A stretch of 11,548 nucleotides of DNA from HGM11788 sp964654945 (GTDB lineage Bacteria; Bacillota; Clostridia; Lachnospirales; CAG-274), in the NCBI GenBank assembly GCA_964654945.1, contig CAZZLN010000052.1:1-11548 (forward strand). Reading direction: 5' to 3'. The notes below the pieces were generated by a model that saw only the letters and a program-made list of their open reading frames with translations, was not told the DNA's origin and made no database searches. Every line of letters starts with the position of its first letter. Position 1 is the first letter of the stretch. This document shows, piece by piece, positions 1 to 7,400 of the stretch. The translations under genes and the position numbers were made by a program.

Positions 1-61
1 AGATTTTGTGAGAACTGTCCCTCAAAAAGAATACCCTTGTAATATCCTCCCTGCATCAGAA

Positions 62-130
62 CATTTTACTTTGTAAAATGCAAGCCTACGGTCAGAACTT
101 TTGCCGAAGCAAAAGCAGAACTGCGTTCTG
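62..130. repeat. Three consecutive perfect short hairpins
   Basis: Three back-to-back perfect inverted repeats can be read: CATTTTAC/GTAAAATG with a 3-base loop (62-80), CTTTTGC/GCAAAAG with a 4-base loop (98-115) and CAGAAC/GTTCTG with a 3-base loop (116-130). None is followed by a T-tract, so they are not ordinary terminators. They look like REP-type or degraded mobile palindromic units, or the structured 3' end of an upstream transcript outside the window. Confidence 0.6.
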
Positions 131-182
131 TCGGATTAGTCTTTCCGATTCAATGCTTGTCGGATTAATCTTTCCGATTCAA
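129..182. repeat. 25-bp direct repeat, two copies
   Basis: A 25-base sequence beginning TGTCGGATTA and ending CCGATTCAA occurs at 129-153 and again at 158-182, with one difference (G versus A at the eleventh base) and a 29-base period. Each copy contains the short inverted repeat TCGGA/TCCGA, so each could fold on its own. Confidence 0.7.
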
Positions 183-221
183 AAATGCAAGCATTTGCTT
201 CCCTCCTTTAGGCAAGGAGGG
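183..221. repeat. Two short palindromes ahead of the tandem array
   Basis: AAATGC/GCATTT with a 2-base centre (183-196) is followed by CCCTCCTT/AAGGAGGG with a 5-base loop (201-221). The second resembles the spacer arm of the later 80/81-bp units (CTTTGGCAAGAGAGGCTT), which suggests it is a diverged edge of the same element family. Confidence 0.55.
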
Positions 222-224
222 CTT

Positions 225-406
225 ACGAGGACGAGCAATGCTCGCCCCTACAATAACAACGCTGGATAATTGGACGAGTTCGGAACCATTTTGCGGGCAA
301 TCCCCTGATAAATCCACGAGGACGAGCAATGCTCGCCCCTACAATAACAATGCTGGATAATTGGACGAGTTCGGAACCATTTTGCGGGCAATCCCCTGAT
401 AAATCC
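225..406. repeat. Tandem pair of 91-bp units
   Basis: Two 91-bp units (225-315 and 316-406) differ at a single base (C at 260, T at 351). Each starts with a 30-bp core that contains the palindrome CGAGCAATGCTCG and ends CCCCTACAAT, followed by a 61-bp arm starting AACAA and ending TAAATCC. Near-identity of the arms shows recent tandem duplication and argues against a CRISPR array, where spacers differ. Confidence 0.85.
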
Positions 407-621
407 ACGAGGACGAGCAATGCTCGCCCCTACAATATATCCCTCCACCGGTGAAGCCGATCCCCTCACTTTGGCAAGAGAGGCTTACGAGGACGAGCAA
501 TGCTCGCCCCTACAATATATCCCTCCACCGGCGAAGCCGGTCCCCCTCACTTTGGCAAGAGAGGCTTACGAGGACGAGCAATGCTCGCCCCTACAATATA
601 TCCTCCACCGGCGAAGCCGGT
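407..621. repeat. 80/81-bp tandem units sharing the same 30-bp core
   Basis: The 30-bp core recurs at 407-436, 487-516 and 568-597. Here it is joined to a different arm of about 50 bp containing CCCTCCACCGG, then CTTTGGCAAGAGAGGCTT. The units are 407-486 (80 bp), 487-567 (81 bp) and a partial third, 568-621. The arms carry a perfect hairpin, ACCGGC-GAA-GCCGGT, at 527-541 and 607-621, with a decayed version at 447-461. From general knowledge, modules of this look (a CTTTGGCAAG arm, a palindrome, a CCCTCC end) are dispersed between genes in many gut Clostridia and behave like REP or MITE-like elements with no coding capacity. Confidence 0.8.
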
Positions 622-681
622 TATGGCAAAGGAGCTGTTCAACTTAAACGTTGCCAAATCGGGTCACGTGTTCTTTTATGC

Positions 682-708
682 TTGACAATTTAAGTCATAT
701 GATATAAA
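682..708 (+). promoter_or_regulatory. Candidate sigma-A promoter of the CNNM gene
   Basis: TTGACA at 682-687 is a perfect -35 box. TATAAA at 703-708 is a good -10 box at the short spacing of 15; an alternative TAAACT at 705-710 gives spacing 17. It is the first promoter-like sequence after the repeat array and lies about 40 bases ahead of the start codon. Confidence 0.6.
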
Positions 709-735
709 CTAATAATATTAAAATAACATTAACTT

Positions 736-740
736 GGGGG
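736..740 (+). promoter_or_regulatory. Ribosome site that decides the TTG start at 749
   Basis: The only purine-rich sequence ahead of the CNNM frame is GGGGG at 736-740. It sits 8 bases before TTG at 749, which favours that start. The earlier in-frame TTG at 734 has only AT-rich sequence upstream. Confidence 0.5.
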
Positions 741-748
741 AATACTTT

Positions 749-2071
749 TTGATAAGTGACATAATAATAATTTTTGTGCTTATAATAATCAAAGGCTTTC
801 TTACAGCAGCATCAACATCATTATCTGTCCTTGACCATAAAAAAGCCAAGTATTTTTCCGATAAGGAAAATAAAAATTATGAAAAGCTTGCTGCAATAAT
901 GGAGCATAGCAATAAAGATATAAATGCTGCAAGTATTTTAAATGCCTTTTTTGGTATAATAATAGGCTTTATTCTTGCACTTAATATTTATAAAAATATT
1001 TATGAATATGCACTTTGTAATTATATGGATATTATAAACAGTGCAGTTTTACTTAAAATTATAACTGCTGCAATAATTTTAATAGCAGCTACATATTTTT
1101 TTGCACTATTCAGTCTTGTAATTCCAAAGCTGTTGGCTGATAAATATCCTGATATAATAGTTTTAAAGCTTGACGGAATACTCCATTTTATTTCTATATT
1201 GCTAAGTCCTTTTTCATTTCTTATTGATATTGCCGTAAAGGTGTTTAATCTTTTTATTAAAACAAAATCCGAGGACATAAGTGAAGAAGAAATACTTATG
1301 ATGGTCGATGCCGGCGGAGAGCAGGGAAGCATAGATGAAAATGAAATGGAAATGATAAACAATATTTTTGATTTTGACGATAAAAATGTTGTTGAAATAG
1401 CAACTCACAGAAAGGACATAGTGGCAGTTCCAAAGGATATAAGCATTGATGAGCTTATAAATGTGGTTGCAAATCAAAAATTTTCACGTATTCCCGTTTA
1501 TGAAGAGGATATAGATAATATAGTAGGAATTCTTCACGTTAAGGATTTTATGAACAGGCTTATTACAAAGGGTAAGGATAATTTTAATATAAATGAAATT
1601 ATTATGGAGCCTTATTTTGTTCCATCAACTAAAAAAACAAATTCTCTTTTCTCTGAAATGCAGTCTAAAAAAATACACCTTGCAGTTGTAGCCGATGAAT
1701 ATGGCGGAACTGCCGGTATAGTCACAATGGAGGATCTTATTGAGGAGGTTATGGGTGAAATTCAGGATGAATATGACGATGAGGAGGAGCCTGAAATTGA
1801 GGAAGTAACAGAAAATGTCACAAGAATAGAAGGCTCTGCATCTCTTGAAGACGTTGCAAAAACTCTCGATATTGATATGCCTGTTGATGAATATGACACT
1901 CTTGGGGGTTTTCTTATTGCAAAGCTTGACAGAATTCCCGATGACGGAGAAAGAAATATACTTGTTGAATATGAAAACTGTATTTTCAGTATTGACAAGG
2001 TTGAGGATAAGAGAATTGTAAATGTTACAGTAACTAAATATGAGGCTGAAAATACAGAAGATGAAAAATAA
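749..2071 (+). CDS. CNNM/CorC-type membrane protein with CBS pair
   Basis: An integral membrane protein of the CNNM (DUF21) / HlyC-CorC family, which is tied to divalent cation (Mg2+ or Co2+) transport or efflux. Starting at TTG 749 (440 residues), hydrophobic helices lie near residues 3-22, 63-85, 99-125 and 140-170. A CBS pair follows (about 216-338), with SRIPVYEEDIDNIVGILHVK in the first CBS and DEYGGTAGIVTMEDLIEEV in the second, then a C-terminal CorC_HlyC domain (about 352-433) with DEYDTLGGF. Length and order are normal for the family. The membrane part is unusual: the usual FFSxxE of helix 1 reads FLTAAS, and the usual GExxPK reads FSLVIPK, so two commonly conserved acidic residues are absent. 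Lys and Ile codons (AAA, ATA) differ from the two large secreted genes downstream. It has its own promoter; rnpB follows two bases after its stop. The family call is firm; the transported ion is unknown. Confidence 0.9.
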   Translation: MISDIIIIFVLIIIKGFLTAASTSLSVLDHKKAKYFSDKENKNYEKLAAIMEHSNKDINAASILNAFFGIIIGFILALNIYKNIYEYALCNYMDIINSAVLLKIITAAIILIAATYFFALFSLVIPKLLADKYPDIIVLKLDGILHFISILLSPFSFLIDIAVKVFNLFIKTKSEDISEEEILMMVDAGGEQGSIDENEMEMINNIFDFDDKNVVEIATHRKDIVAVPKDISIDELINVVANQKFSRIPVYEEDIDNIVGILHVKDFMNRLITKGKDNFNINEIIMEPYFVPSTKKTNSLFSEMQSKKIHLAVVADEYGGTAGIVTMEDLIEEVMGEIQDEYDDEEEPEIEEVTENVTRIEGSASLEDVAKTLDIDMPVDEYDTLGGFLIAKLDRIPDDGERNILVEYENCIFSIDKVEDKRIVNVTVTKYEAENTEDEK

Positions 2072-2073
2072 CA

Positions 2074-2406
2074 TCAGTCAGTCGAACGGTCGCATTTCTT
2101 TTTAGGAATGAGGAAAGTCCGTGCTGCACAGAGCAGAGTGCCTGATAACGTCAGGTGGAGGTGACTCTAAGGATAGTGCAACAGAAATAAACCGCCCCCT
2201 TAGGGGTAAGGGTGGAAAGGCAGAGTAAGAGCCTACCGAGGCTGTGGTGACATAGCCTGCTATGTAAACCCCACTCGCAGCAAGTTCGAATTAAGACATA
2301 AAAGGCTGCTCGTCTTGTCTTAGGTAAAGAACGCTTGAGATTAGTGGTGACACTGATACCAGACAGATGACCGTTTTTAACAGAACACGGCTTATAGACT
2401 GGCTGA
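2074..2406 (+). ncRNA. rnpB: RNase P RNA (catalytic RNA for tRNA 5' maturation)
   Basis: The catalytic RNA of ribonuclease P, which removes the 5' leader from precursor tRNAs together with the RnpA protein. The conserved landmarks are all present: GAGGAAAGTCC (2110-2120), AGTGCAACAGAAA (2175-2187), GGTGGAAAGG followed by AGAGTAAGAGC (about 2211-2231), and near the 3' end ACAGAACACGGCTTATAGAC, the P4 partner strand. The ends pair as helix P1: bases 2074-2083 with 2397-2406, with one G-U pair. The length of about 333 nt and the P10-P12 region suit the ancestral (type A) architecture more than the Bacillus type B, though I judged this by eye. No separate promoter is obvious: the RNA starts two bases after the CNNM stop, so its promoter must lie inside that gene or it is cut from a longer transcript. 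Confidence 0.95.
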
Positions 2407-2485
2407 TTTTGTTATATTGTCAAATAGTAACAAAAAATTAAACATATATTTGTTAAAAATAATTTGCTAAATTTTTAATTTATAA

Positions 2486-2514
2486 TTGACTTTTAGCAAT
2501 AAAAGCCGTATAAT
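2486..2514 (+). promoter_or_regulatory. Strong sigma-A promoter of the scaffoldin gene
   Basis: TTGACT (2486-2491), a 17-base spacer and a perfect TATAAT (2509-2514) form a near-consensus promoter. The region upstream is rich in A and T tracts, like an UP element. A second TATAAT lies at 2523-2528. Transcription would start near 2521, giving a leader of about 70 bases. Confidence 0.8.
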
Positions 2515-2538
2515 TTATATTGTATAATATTCTGAAAA

Positions 2539-2558
2539 TGGGAGGAGGGGTTCTCCCA
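2539..2558 (+). promoter_or_regulatory. Leader hairpin enclosing a Shine-Dalgarno-like sequence
   Basis: TGGGAG (2539-2544) and CTCCCA (2553-2558) form a perfect 6-bp stem around GAGGGGTT. The stem sequesters the purine-rich GGAGGAGGGG that would serve the small leader frame starting at 2560. It lies inside the predicted mRNA leader and has no T-tract, so it suggests translational control more than termination. Confidence 0.4.
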
Positions 2559-2559
2559 A

Positions 2560-2595
2560 ATGAATAAATCTTTTATAAAGGAGGAAAAATTGTGA
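2560..2595 (+). CDS. Possible 11-residue leader peptide, coupled to the scaffoldin gene
   Basis: The frame ATG at 2560 to TGA at 2593-2595 encodes MNKSFIKEEKL. It has a strong ribosome site (GGAGGAGGGG, 2541-2550) at a spacing of 9 bases or more. Its stop overlaps the GTG start of the next gene as GTGA (2592-2595), the arrangement seen in translationally coupled genes, and its last codons contain the next gene's AAAGGAGG. It does not resemble a known attenuator peptide. It could be a chance frame; the ribosome site and stop/start overlap are the only support. Confidence 0.35.
   Translation: MNKSFIKEEKL
2577..2584 (+). promoter_or_regulatory. Ribosome site fixing the GTG start at 2592
   Basis: AAAGGAGG at 2577-2584 sits 7 bases before GTG 2592. 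The GTG gives a complete signal peptide, so it is chosen over later ATG codons within the secretion signal. Confidence 0.8.
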
Positions 2596-4031
2596 AAAAA
2601 TCAATTAAAAAGATTTTAAGTGCATTACTTGCTTCAGCAATGGTTATTACATGCATCCCTGTTGTTTCTAATGCTGCCAAGCCTACAGATTGGGCTATGG
2701 GCGTTGAAGATAAAGACGGAGTTATTAAGTCATATACCGTTTCTCAGGCAAAAAGTGCAGAGTTTGAAGTACCTGTTAAAATTTTTAACAACACTGACAC
2801 TAATAACTATACTGTTTATGTAGAGTATAATCCGGAAGAGCTTATGGTTATTGGTGCAACTCAGGGTGAGTTTTCTATGAGCTCAGAGGATCTTCTTGCA
2901 AAGAGTATAAATCATATTCCTGCAGTTGGCAATCCTTCATTCCCAACTGCTGACGGCGTTACAACAGAAGCAGGTTTAGGAAGAATTAAGTTTGCATATT
3001 CAGCAGACGTAGCTGCTGCAGATGTTCTTACTGCAAGCGAAGCTACTGCATTTACTTTAAAATTTAAGGTAACAAAGGCTGCACCTGTTACAGGTGATAA
3101 ATATTGGATTACATTTGATTGCGACGACGCAGTTTTATATGCCGATGCAGCTGCTTCAGGCTCAGACTCATCTGCTAAGTCAGCAAGTGTAAGCAACGGC
3201 TATGTTGAAATCATCGCTACTCAAGGCGGCAGCAGCGGCGGCGGCGGTGGCGGCGGCGGAAGCACCATAAGCGCTACCACTACTACAACAGAAGCCACAA
3301 CAGAAGCCGCAACATCTGATAATACAGGCGAAGGCAAAACTCCTGCAACTCTTAATTCTGACGACCACTATGCTTATGTAGTAGGTTATCCTGACGGCAA
3401 TGTTAAGCCTAACGGTCAGATTACAAGAGCAGAGGTTGCTTCTATATTCTTCAGACTTTTAACTGATGAAGCAAGAGATCAGTACTTCACTCAGGAAAAT
3501 AACTTTAGTGATGTTAATTTAGGCAACTGGTATCACAATGCAGTTTCTACAATGGCTAATGCCGGAATAGTATTTGGTTATACTGACGGTACATTCAAGC
3601 CTAACAGTCCTATTACAAGAGCAGAATTTGCTTCTATCGCAGCTCATTTTGACAGTAACACATATTCAGGTGATGATAAGTTTACTGATATAAGCGGTCA
3701 CTGGGCAGCTTCATATATTAATGCAGCGGCTGATAAGGGTTGGATTCATGGTTATACTGATAACACATTTAAGCCAAGCCAGAATATTACAAGAGCAGAA
3801 GCTATGACTCTTATTAACAGTATGCTTAACAGAAACGTTGATGTTGAAGGTCTTTTAGATGATATGGTTAAGTGGCCTGATAACAGTGATGTTAATGCTT
3901 GGTATTACACCAATGTTCAGGAAGCTACAAATTCTCACTACTATGATCGTCCATCTGACGGTATCGAAAACTGGACCGAATTAAGAGATGTTCGTGACTG
4001 GGCAGCTATTGAAAGGTCTTACGCAGAATAA
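2592..4031 (+). CDS. Cell-surface anchoring scaffoldin: one cohesin plus three SLH repeats
   Basis: A secreted protein of 479 residues that should display a cohesin on the cell wall. A Sec signal peptide covers residues 1-29 (KK-rich start, hydrophobic core, SNAA end). Residues about 46-208 fit a cohesin: FEVPVKIFNNTDTNNYTVYV, then VEYNPEELMVIGATQGEF, GRIKFAYSAD, AFTLKFKVTKA and SNGYVEI, matching the beta-strand pattern of the type I fold. A Gly8 run (216-223) and a TTTTTEATTEAA linker (229-240) follow. The C-terminal half carries SLH repeats, each with ITRAE (Thr278, Thr342, Thr400) and a GYPDG or GYTD(G/N) turn. The first repeat is a half unit and the protein ends in another half (NSDVNAWYYTNV), a permuted layout often seen. 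SLH domains bind pyruvylated wall polysaccharide in other Firmicutes. One cohesin with SLH recalls OlpA of Clostridium thermocellum. The next gene encodes a dockerin enzyme, its likely ligand. SLH is certain; the cohesin rests on pattern matching by eye. Confidence 0.85.
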   Translation: MKKSIKKILSALLASAMVITCIPVVSNAAKPTDWAMGVEDKDGVIKSYTVSQAKSAEFEVPVKIFNNTDTNNYTVYVEYNPEELMVIGATQGEFSMSSEDLLAKSINHIPAVGNPSFPTADGVTTEAGLGRIKFAYSADVAAADVLTASEATAFTLKFKVTKAAPVTGDKYWITFDCDDAVLYADAAASGSDSSAKSASVSNGYVEIIATQGGSSGGGGGGGGSTISATTTTTEATTEAATSDNTGEGKTPATLNSDDHYAYVVGYPDGNVKPNGQITRAEVASIFFRLLTDEARDQYFTQENNFSDVNLGNWYHNAVSTMANAGIVFGYTDGTFKPNSPITRAEFASIAAHFDSNTYSGDDKFTDISGHWAASYINAAADKGWIHGYTDNTFKPSQNITRAEAMTLINSMLNRNVDVEGLLDDMVKWPDNSDVNAWYYTNVQEATNSHYYDRPSDGIENWTELRDVRDWAAIERSYAE

Positions 4032-4073
4032 TTAACACTGTTAATATTAATATAAAATCAAAATTAATTTTCG

Positions 4074-4104
4074 GAAAGAGGTCTTTTGACCTCTTTCTTT
4101 TTTT
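4074..4104 (+). terminator. Intrinsic terminator of the scaffoldin gene
   Basis: GAAAGAGGTC and GACCTCTTTC form a perfect 10-bp stem with a TTTT loop, followed by seven T residues. It lies 43 bases after the stop and separates this gene from the esterase gene. Confidence 0.95.
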
Positions 4105-4276
4105 AAACAAGCTGATTTATTAACATAGTTAATACTTTATTTACATAAAAAAATTGCCAAATTTAGATTACAAAATTATTTCAATAAAATTGCACAAATA
4201 TTACTTTGCAAATTCAATATTTTGGAATGAATTTATGTAAAAATTTCATAAAAAAAATTTAGTTTCAGTAAAATTA

Positions 4277-4304
4277 TTGATTTTAATTGTGAATATGTTA
4301 TAAT
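4277..4304 (+). promoter_or_regulatory. Extended -10 promoter of the large esterase gene
   Basis: TTGATT (4277-4282), a 16-base spacer and TATAAT (4299-4304) preceded by TGT form an extended -10 promoter (TGTTATAAT). A-rich sequence upstream could act as an UP element. The predicted start near 4311 leaves a leader of about 109 bases before the ATG. Confidence 0.75.
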
Positions 4305-4403
4305 AACTATAAGTGTAGTACAGTATATTTGGACCTTTATGGGCATTTTAAGGTAAAAATATGATTGTGCAACTCTATCACAGAGATATTATCTCAATAA
4401 GAA

Positions 4404-4410
4404 AAGGAGG
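4404..4410 (+). promoter_or_regulatory. Ribosome site of the large esterase gene
   Basis: AAGGAGG at 4404-4410 lies 9 bases before ATG 4420 and fixes that start, which opens directly into a signal peptide. Confidence 0.85.
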
Positions 4411-4419
4411 AATTTTTTT

Positions 4420-7400
4420 ATGAAAAATAGTTCAAAAAGAGCTATTAGCCGTATTTTGGCACTCGTAATGATGGTTACTTGTTCTTTTGCCAACATTATG
4501 ATTACAAATGCGGAAATTAGTGATGCTGCGGCTGACAGTACAGCATCAGGTTCAGCAGTTGAAAACACTGAATCAGCAATTTACACATTCGATGTGGCTG
4601 ATTTAACTGCATCTGCTGATAAAGAAGTTTTAGATCAGAGTGAAGTTGACAGTTACTTTACAGTAATTGGCACAATTCAAAAAAGACTCAGCAGCGGTGT
4701 TGTTACTTCTGTTGAATTAGCTAAGAATGACGGCGGTCAGATTAGCTTTACCACAACAGCAGACAGTTCTGACGTTGCATTTGTGTTTTCAAGCACAGGA
4801 AGTGATAATGAATCCTCTTATGCCTTAATTGATGACTCAGGCGCTGCTTATGCAGAGGGTACAGTAAAGGGTGCTTCAGCAGGCAAAACTACTATTACTG
4901 CCGATGCTTTACCAGCCGGTACTTATACAATTACTTCTCCGGATAAGGGATTTAACAGAGGCGGTCGAATTTATACTATTACAGTAGTTGAAAACGGCTC
5001 AGTTGATGTTCCTGATGAAGATACAACAACTACAGAAACAACTACAGAAGCTACTACAGCTGCTCCTTCCGACAGTGATTTAGGCACTCCTGAAGCAGGT
5101 GTTGTTTACACTGTTGATTTTGCAGGATTATCAAATGACGGCTATGCAGTCGGCGATAAGGTAGGCGGTAAGTTATTTGCATCTGATATGGTTAAGATTG
5201 TTTCTGATGCAGATACTGCTTATTATCATGATACTGGTCATGGTTTAGCTCTTGCTAATGGCGACAAGATTCAGGTTGCAGTAGCAGGTAATGCAGATGT
5301 TACATTAAGTCTTTGTCAGTATGGCAACGGCACAGCTTATACCGTAACCGATGCTGACGGAAACGAGCTTGGCACAGTTGCTGCTAAGGGTGCTGCTTGT
5401 GCAGAGGCTGCAACATACACCTATACCGGAGCTGCTACAGTTCTTACATTCACTTTAGCTTCTGCAGGTGAAGCTTATCTTCATGGCGTAACTGCTAAGA
5501 ATGCTGCTGAAGCTACAGGCGTTGCGGAAGACTTTGAATTATGGCTCGATGATATTGCAGAAGATGTTGATGGAACATTGACAGTTGAGCCGGGTGTTTA
5601 TATGTTTGCCGATTCTTCATTGGAATTAGTCGGTAACGGAGATACTAAGTTTACACCTGAAATTGCTGCAGGTCAAAATATTTTAAGAGCAGGCAAGATT
5701 GTTAATTCTTATAAGGCAGGCGCAAGAAATGCCACTGCTAATGATATAGCAACTGTTCCTCAGCAGGGTGACGGTACTGCTATAGTATTCACACCTGCCG
5801 CTACAGGTATGTTTAATACATATTTCTATTCTACATCATTCCTTAGAGTATGGGATTTCGATGCTAACACAGGCGAGCGTTATGGTTATGTAGATTCTGA
5901 TACAGCTGCTGAAAACTTTGCATTTACAGCTGAAGTGGGACATACTTATGTTCTTTCTACAACAGGCAAGACCAATAACTGCGCATTTGCAGGCTTTGAA
6001 TATATTGTTGATGAAATTATTACTGTTCCTGTAAATACTTGGACAACTGACGGCAAGTATAACTATGACAATGTTGTGGCTACTTTGACTGATGTTGCTT
6101 TAGGCACAACAGCAGGCACTATTAAGCTTGATACTACAAGCATTAAGCTTTACAAGAATCATACTTATTCTCTTTCTACAAATGACGGCGGTGCAAAGGC
6201 TACATTTGCAGGCGAAGAAACCTATAAGGTTGCTGATGATTCAGCTATAACTCTTGCTATGGAAGAGGTTCCTGATGTAACTCTTACAGGTACATTTGTA
6301 GGTGCTGACCCAAGCGTTGTAAGAAGCGTTACATTCACAAGTATGGTAAGCGGTACTGAATACACTGCTGAATTAACAGAAGACGGATATACTGTTATTC
6401 TTAAGCCTGGCGAATACAACACTACTGTTGATGCTGAGGGCTATTATACAAAGGACAGAGCTTCTGTTGTAAATGGTGAAGAAAATGTAGACGATATTTA
6501 TCTTGAATCTTTAATAAAGAGCAAGTATGTTTTACCTGAAGAGGTTGCAGAAAATAATACTGCTTTAGGTTTAAACGGTATTACTGCCAATAACTCAACT
6601 TCTGTTAAGGGTGTTGCAGGAAGCACAGTTGTAATTCCTGTAAACGGCGAGCAGATAATTACTGTTGCAGGCTGGTATGCAGGTACTTGGGATATTAACG
6701 GTCAGAATTCCGTAACTGCCGATTCTTCAAGCAATGCTACAAATCCTGTTACTAACACATATGTAACTGACGGTACAGAAACCTCTGTAACTGTTAATAT
6801 TACAGGCGAGGGTGCTAACTATCTTTACTGGATTACAGTAGAAGATGTTACTCATTTTGATGCCGCTAATACTACTATTTCAGTTCCTGGGGACTTTGAT
6901 ACATTAAAAGAAGCTGTTGCTTATATCAGAGATATGGCTGACAGACCTGACGGCGAAGACGGCAGAATGACTATTTCTCTTACAGCCGACATTCAGGAAC
7001 AGATTGTATTTGATACTCCATATATTACTTTACAGGGTAACGGACATGAAATCAGCTGGTATTATGGTCAGTCTGTTAAGTACTATTCTGTAGATACTGA
7101 CGGCTTATACAGCGAAAGACTTTTCCAGGATAAGTATTCTAAGACTGAAGCAAGCGGAAACCTTTGGGGCGGCGTTGCCATAATCAGAGGCGACAACTTT
7201 ATAGCTGAAAATACTACTTTCAGAAATACATTTAACTATGAAGTAACTGAAAAAGAATTAGAAGACGGTGCAGAATCTGTAGATCTTACTCTTGGTTTGA
7301 GAAATGCCGGAGATAATGTAGCTGCATATAAGTATAAGGAAAGATCTAACGCATTCTATATTGAAGCTGATAATATTGAAGCATATAACTGCGAAATTCT

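Larger units (their letters stand above)
1..681. other. Gene-free, repeat-rich intergenic region
   Basis: No convincing gene lies here. Open frames on both strands run through the direct repeats and only repeat the same short peptides in different registers, with no ribosome site. The stretch is instead built of short perfect hairpins (62-221), a 25-bp direct repeat (129-182) and a tandem array (225-621), each listed separately. Bases 1-61 and 622-681 show nothing I can name. The last part leads into the promoter of the CNNM gene. Confidence 0.7.
4105..4419. other. AT-rich intergenic spacer with promoter and leader
   Basis: No gene is visible in these 315 bases. The first half holds the palindrome ATTAACATAGTTAAT (4119-4133), which repeats a pattern found at the preceding stop codon (4031-4045), and A/T tracts. 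The second half holds the promoter at 4277-4304 and a leader of about 110 bases. Within the leader are ACCTT/AAGGT around a 13-base interval (about 4334-4353) and a small perfect hairpin, GAGAT-ATT-ATCTC (4383-4395), just ahead of the ribosome site. I recognise no riboswitch. Confidence 0.6.

Noticed and set aside
225..621. CRISPR-like look of the regularly spaced 30-bp repeat
   Set aside because: The intervening sequences are near-identical within each unit type instead of unique, the period is 80-91 bases, and no cas gene is present. This is tandem duplication.
223..693. Several overlapping small frames on both strands in the repeat array
   Set aside because: They are the same repeat read in different registers, without ribosome sites. 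The peptides recur only because the DNA does.
2407..2435. TTTTGTTA/TAACAAAA inverted repeat just after rnpB as a terminator
   Set aside because: The stem is all A/T apart from one pair and is followed by A residues instead of T residues, so it is a poor terminator. It may still mark the RNA's 3' end.
2912..3368. Minus-strand frames opposite the scaffoldin gene
   Set aside because: They mirror the biased codons (Ala, Gly, Thr runs) of the real gene and have no start signals or recognisable domains.
4420..4510. Cysteine in the esterase signal region (VTCSF) as a lipobox
   Set aside because: The residues before the Cys are Val and Thr, without the usual small residue at -1, and a normal Sec cleavage site after ITNA fits better.
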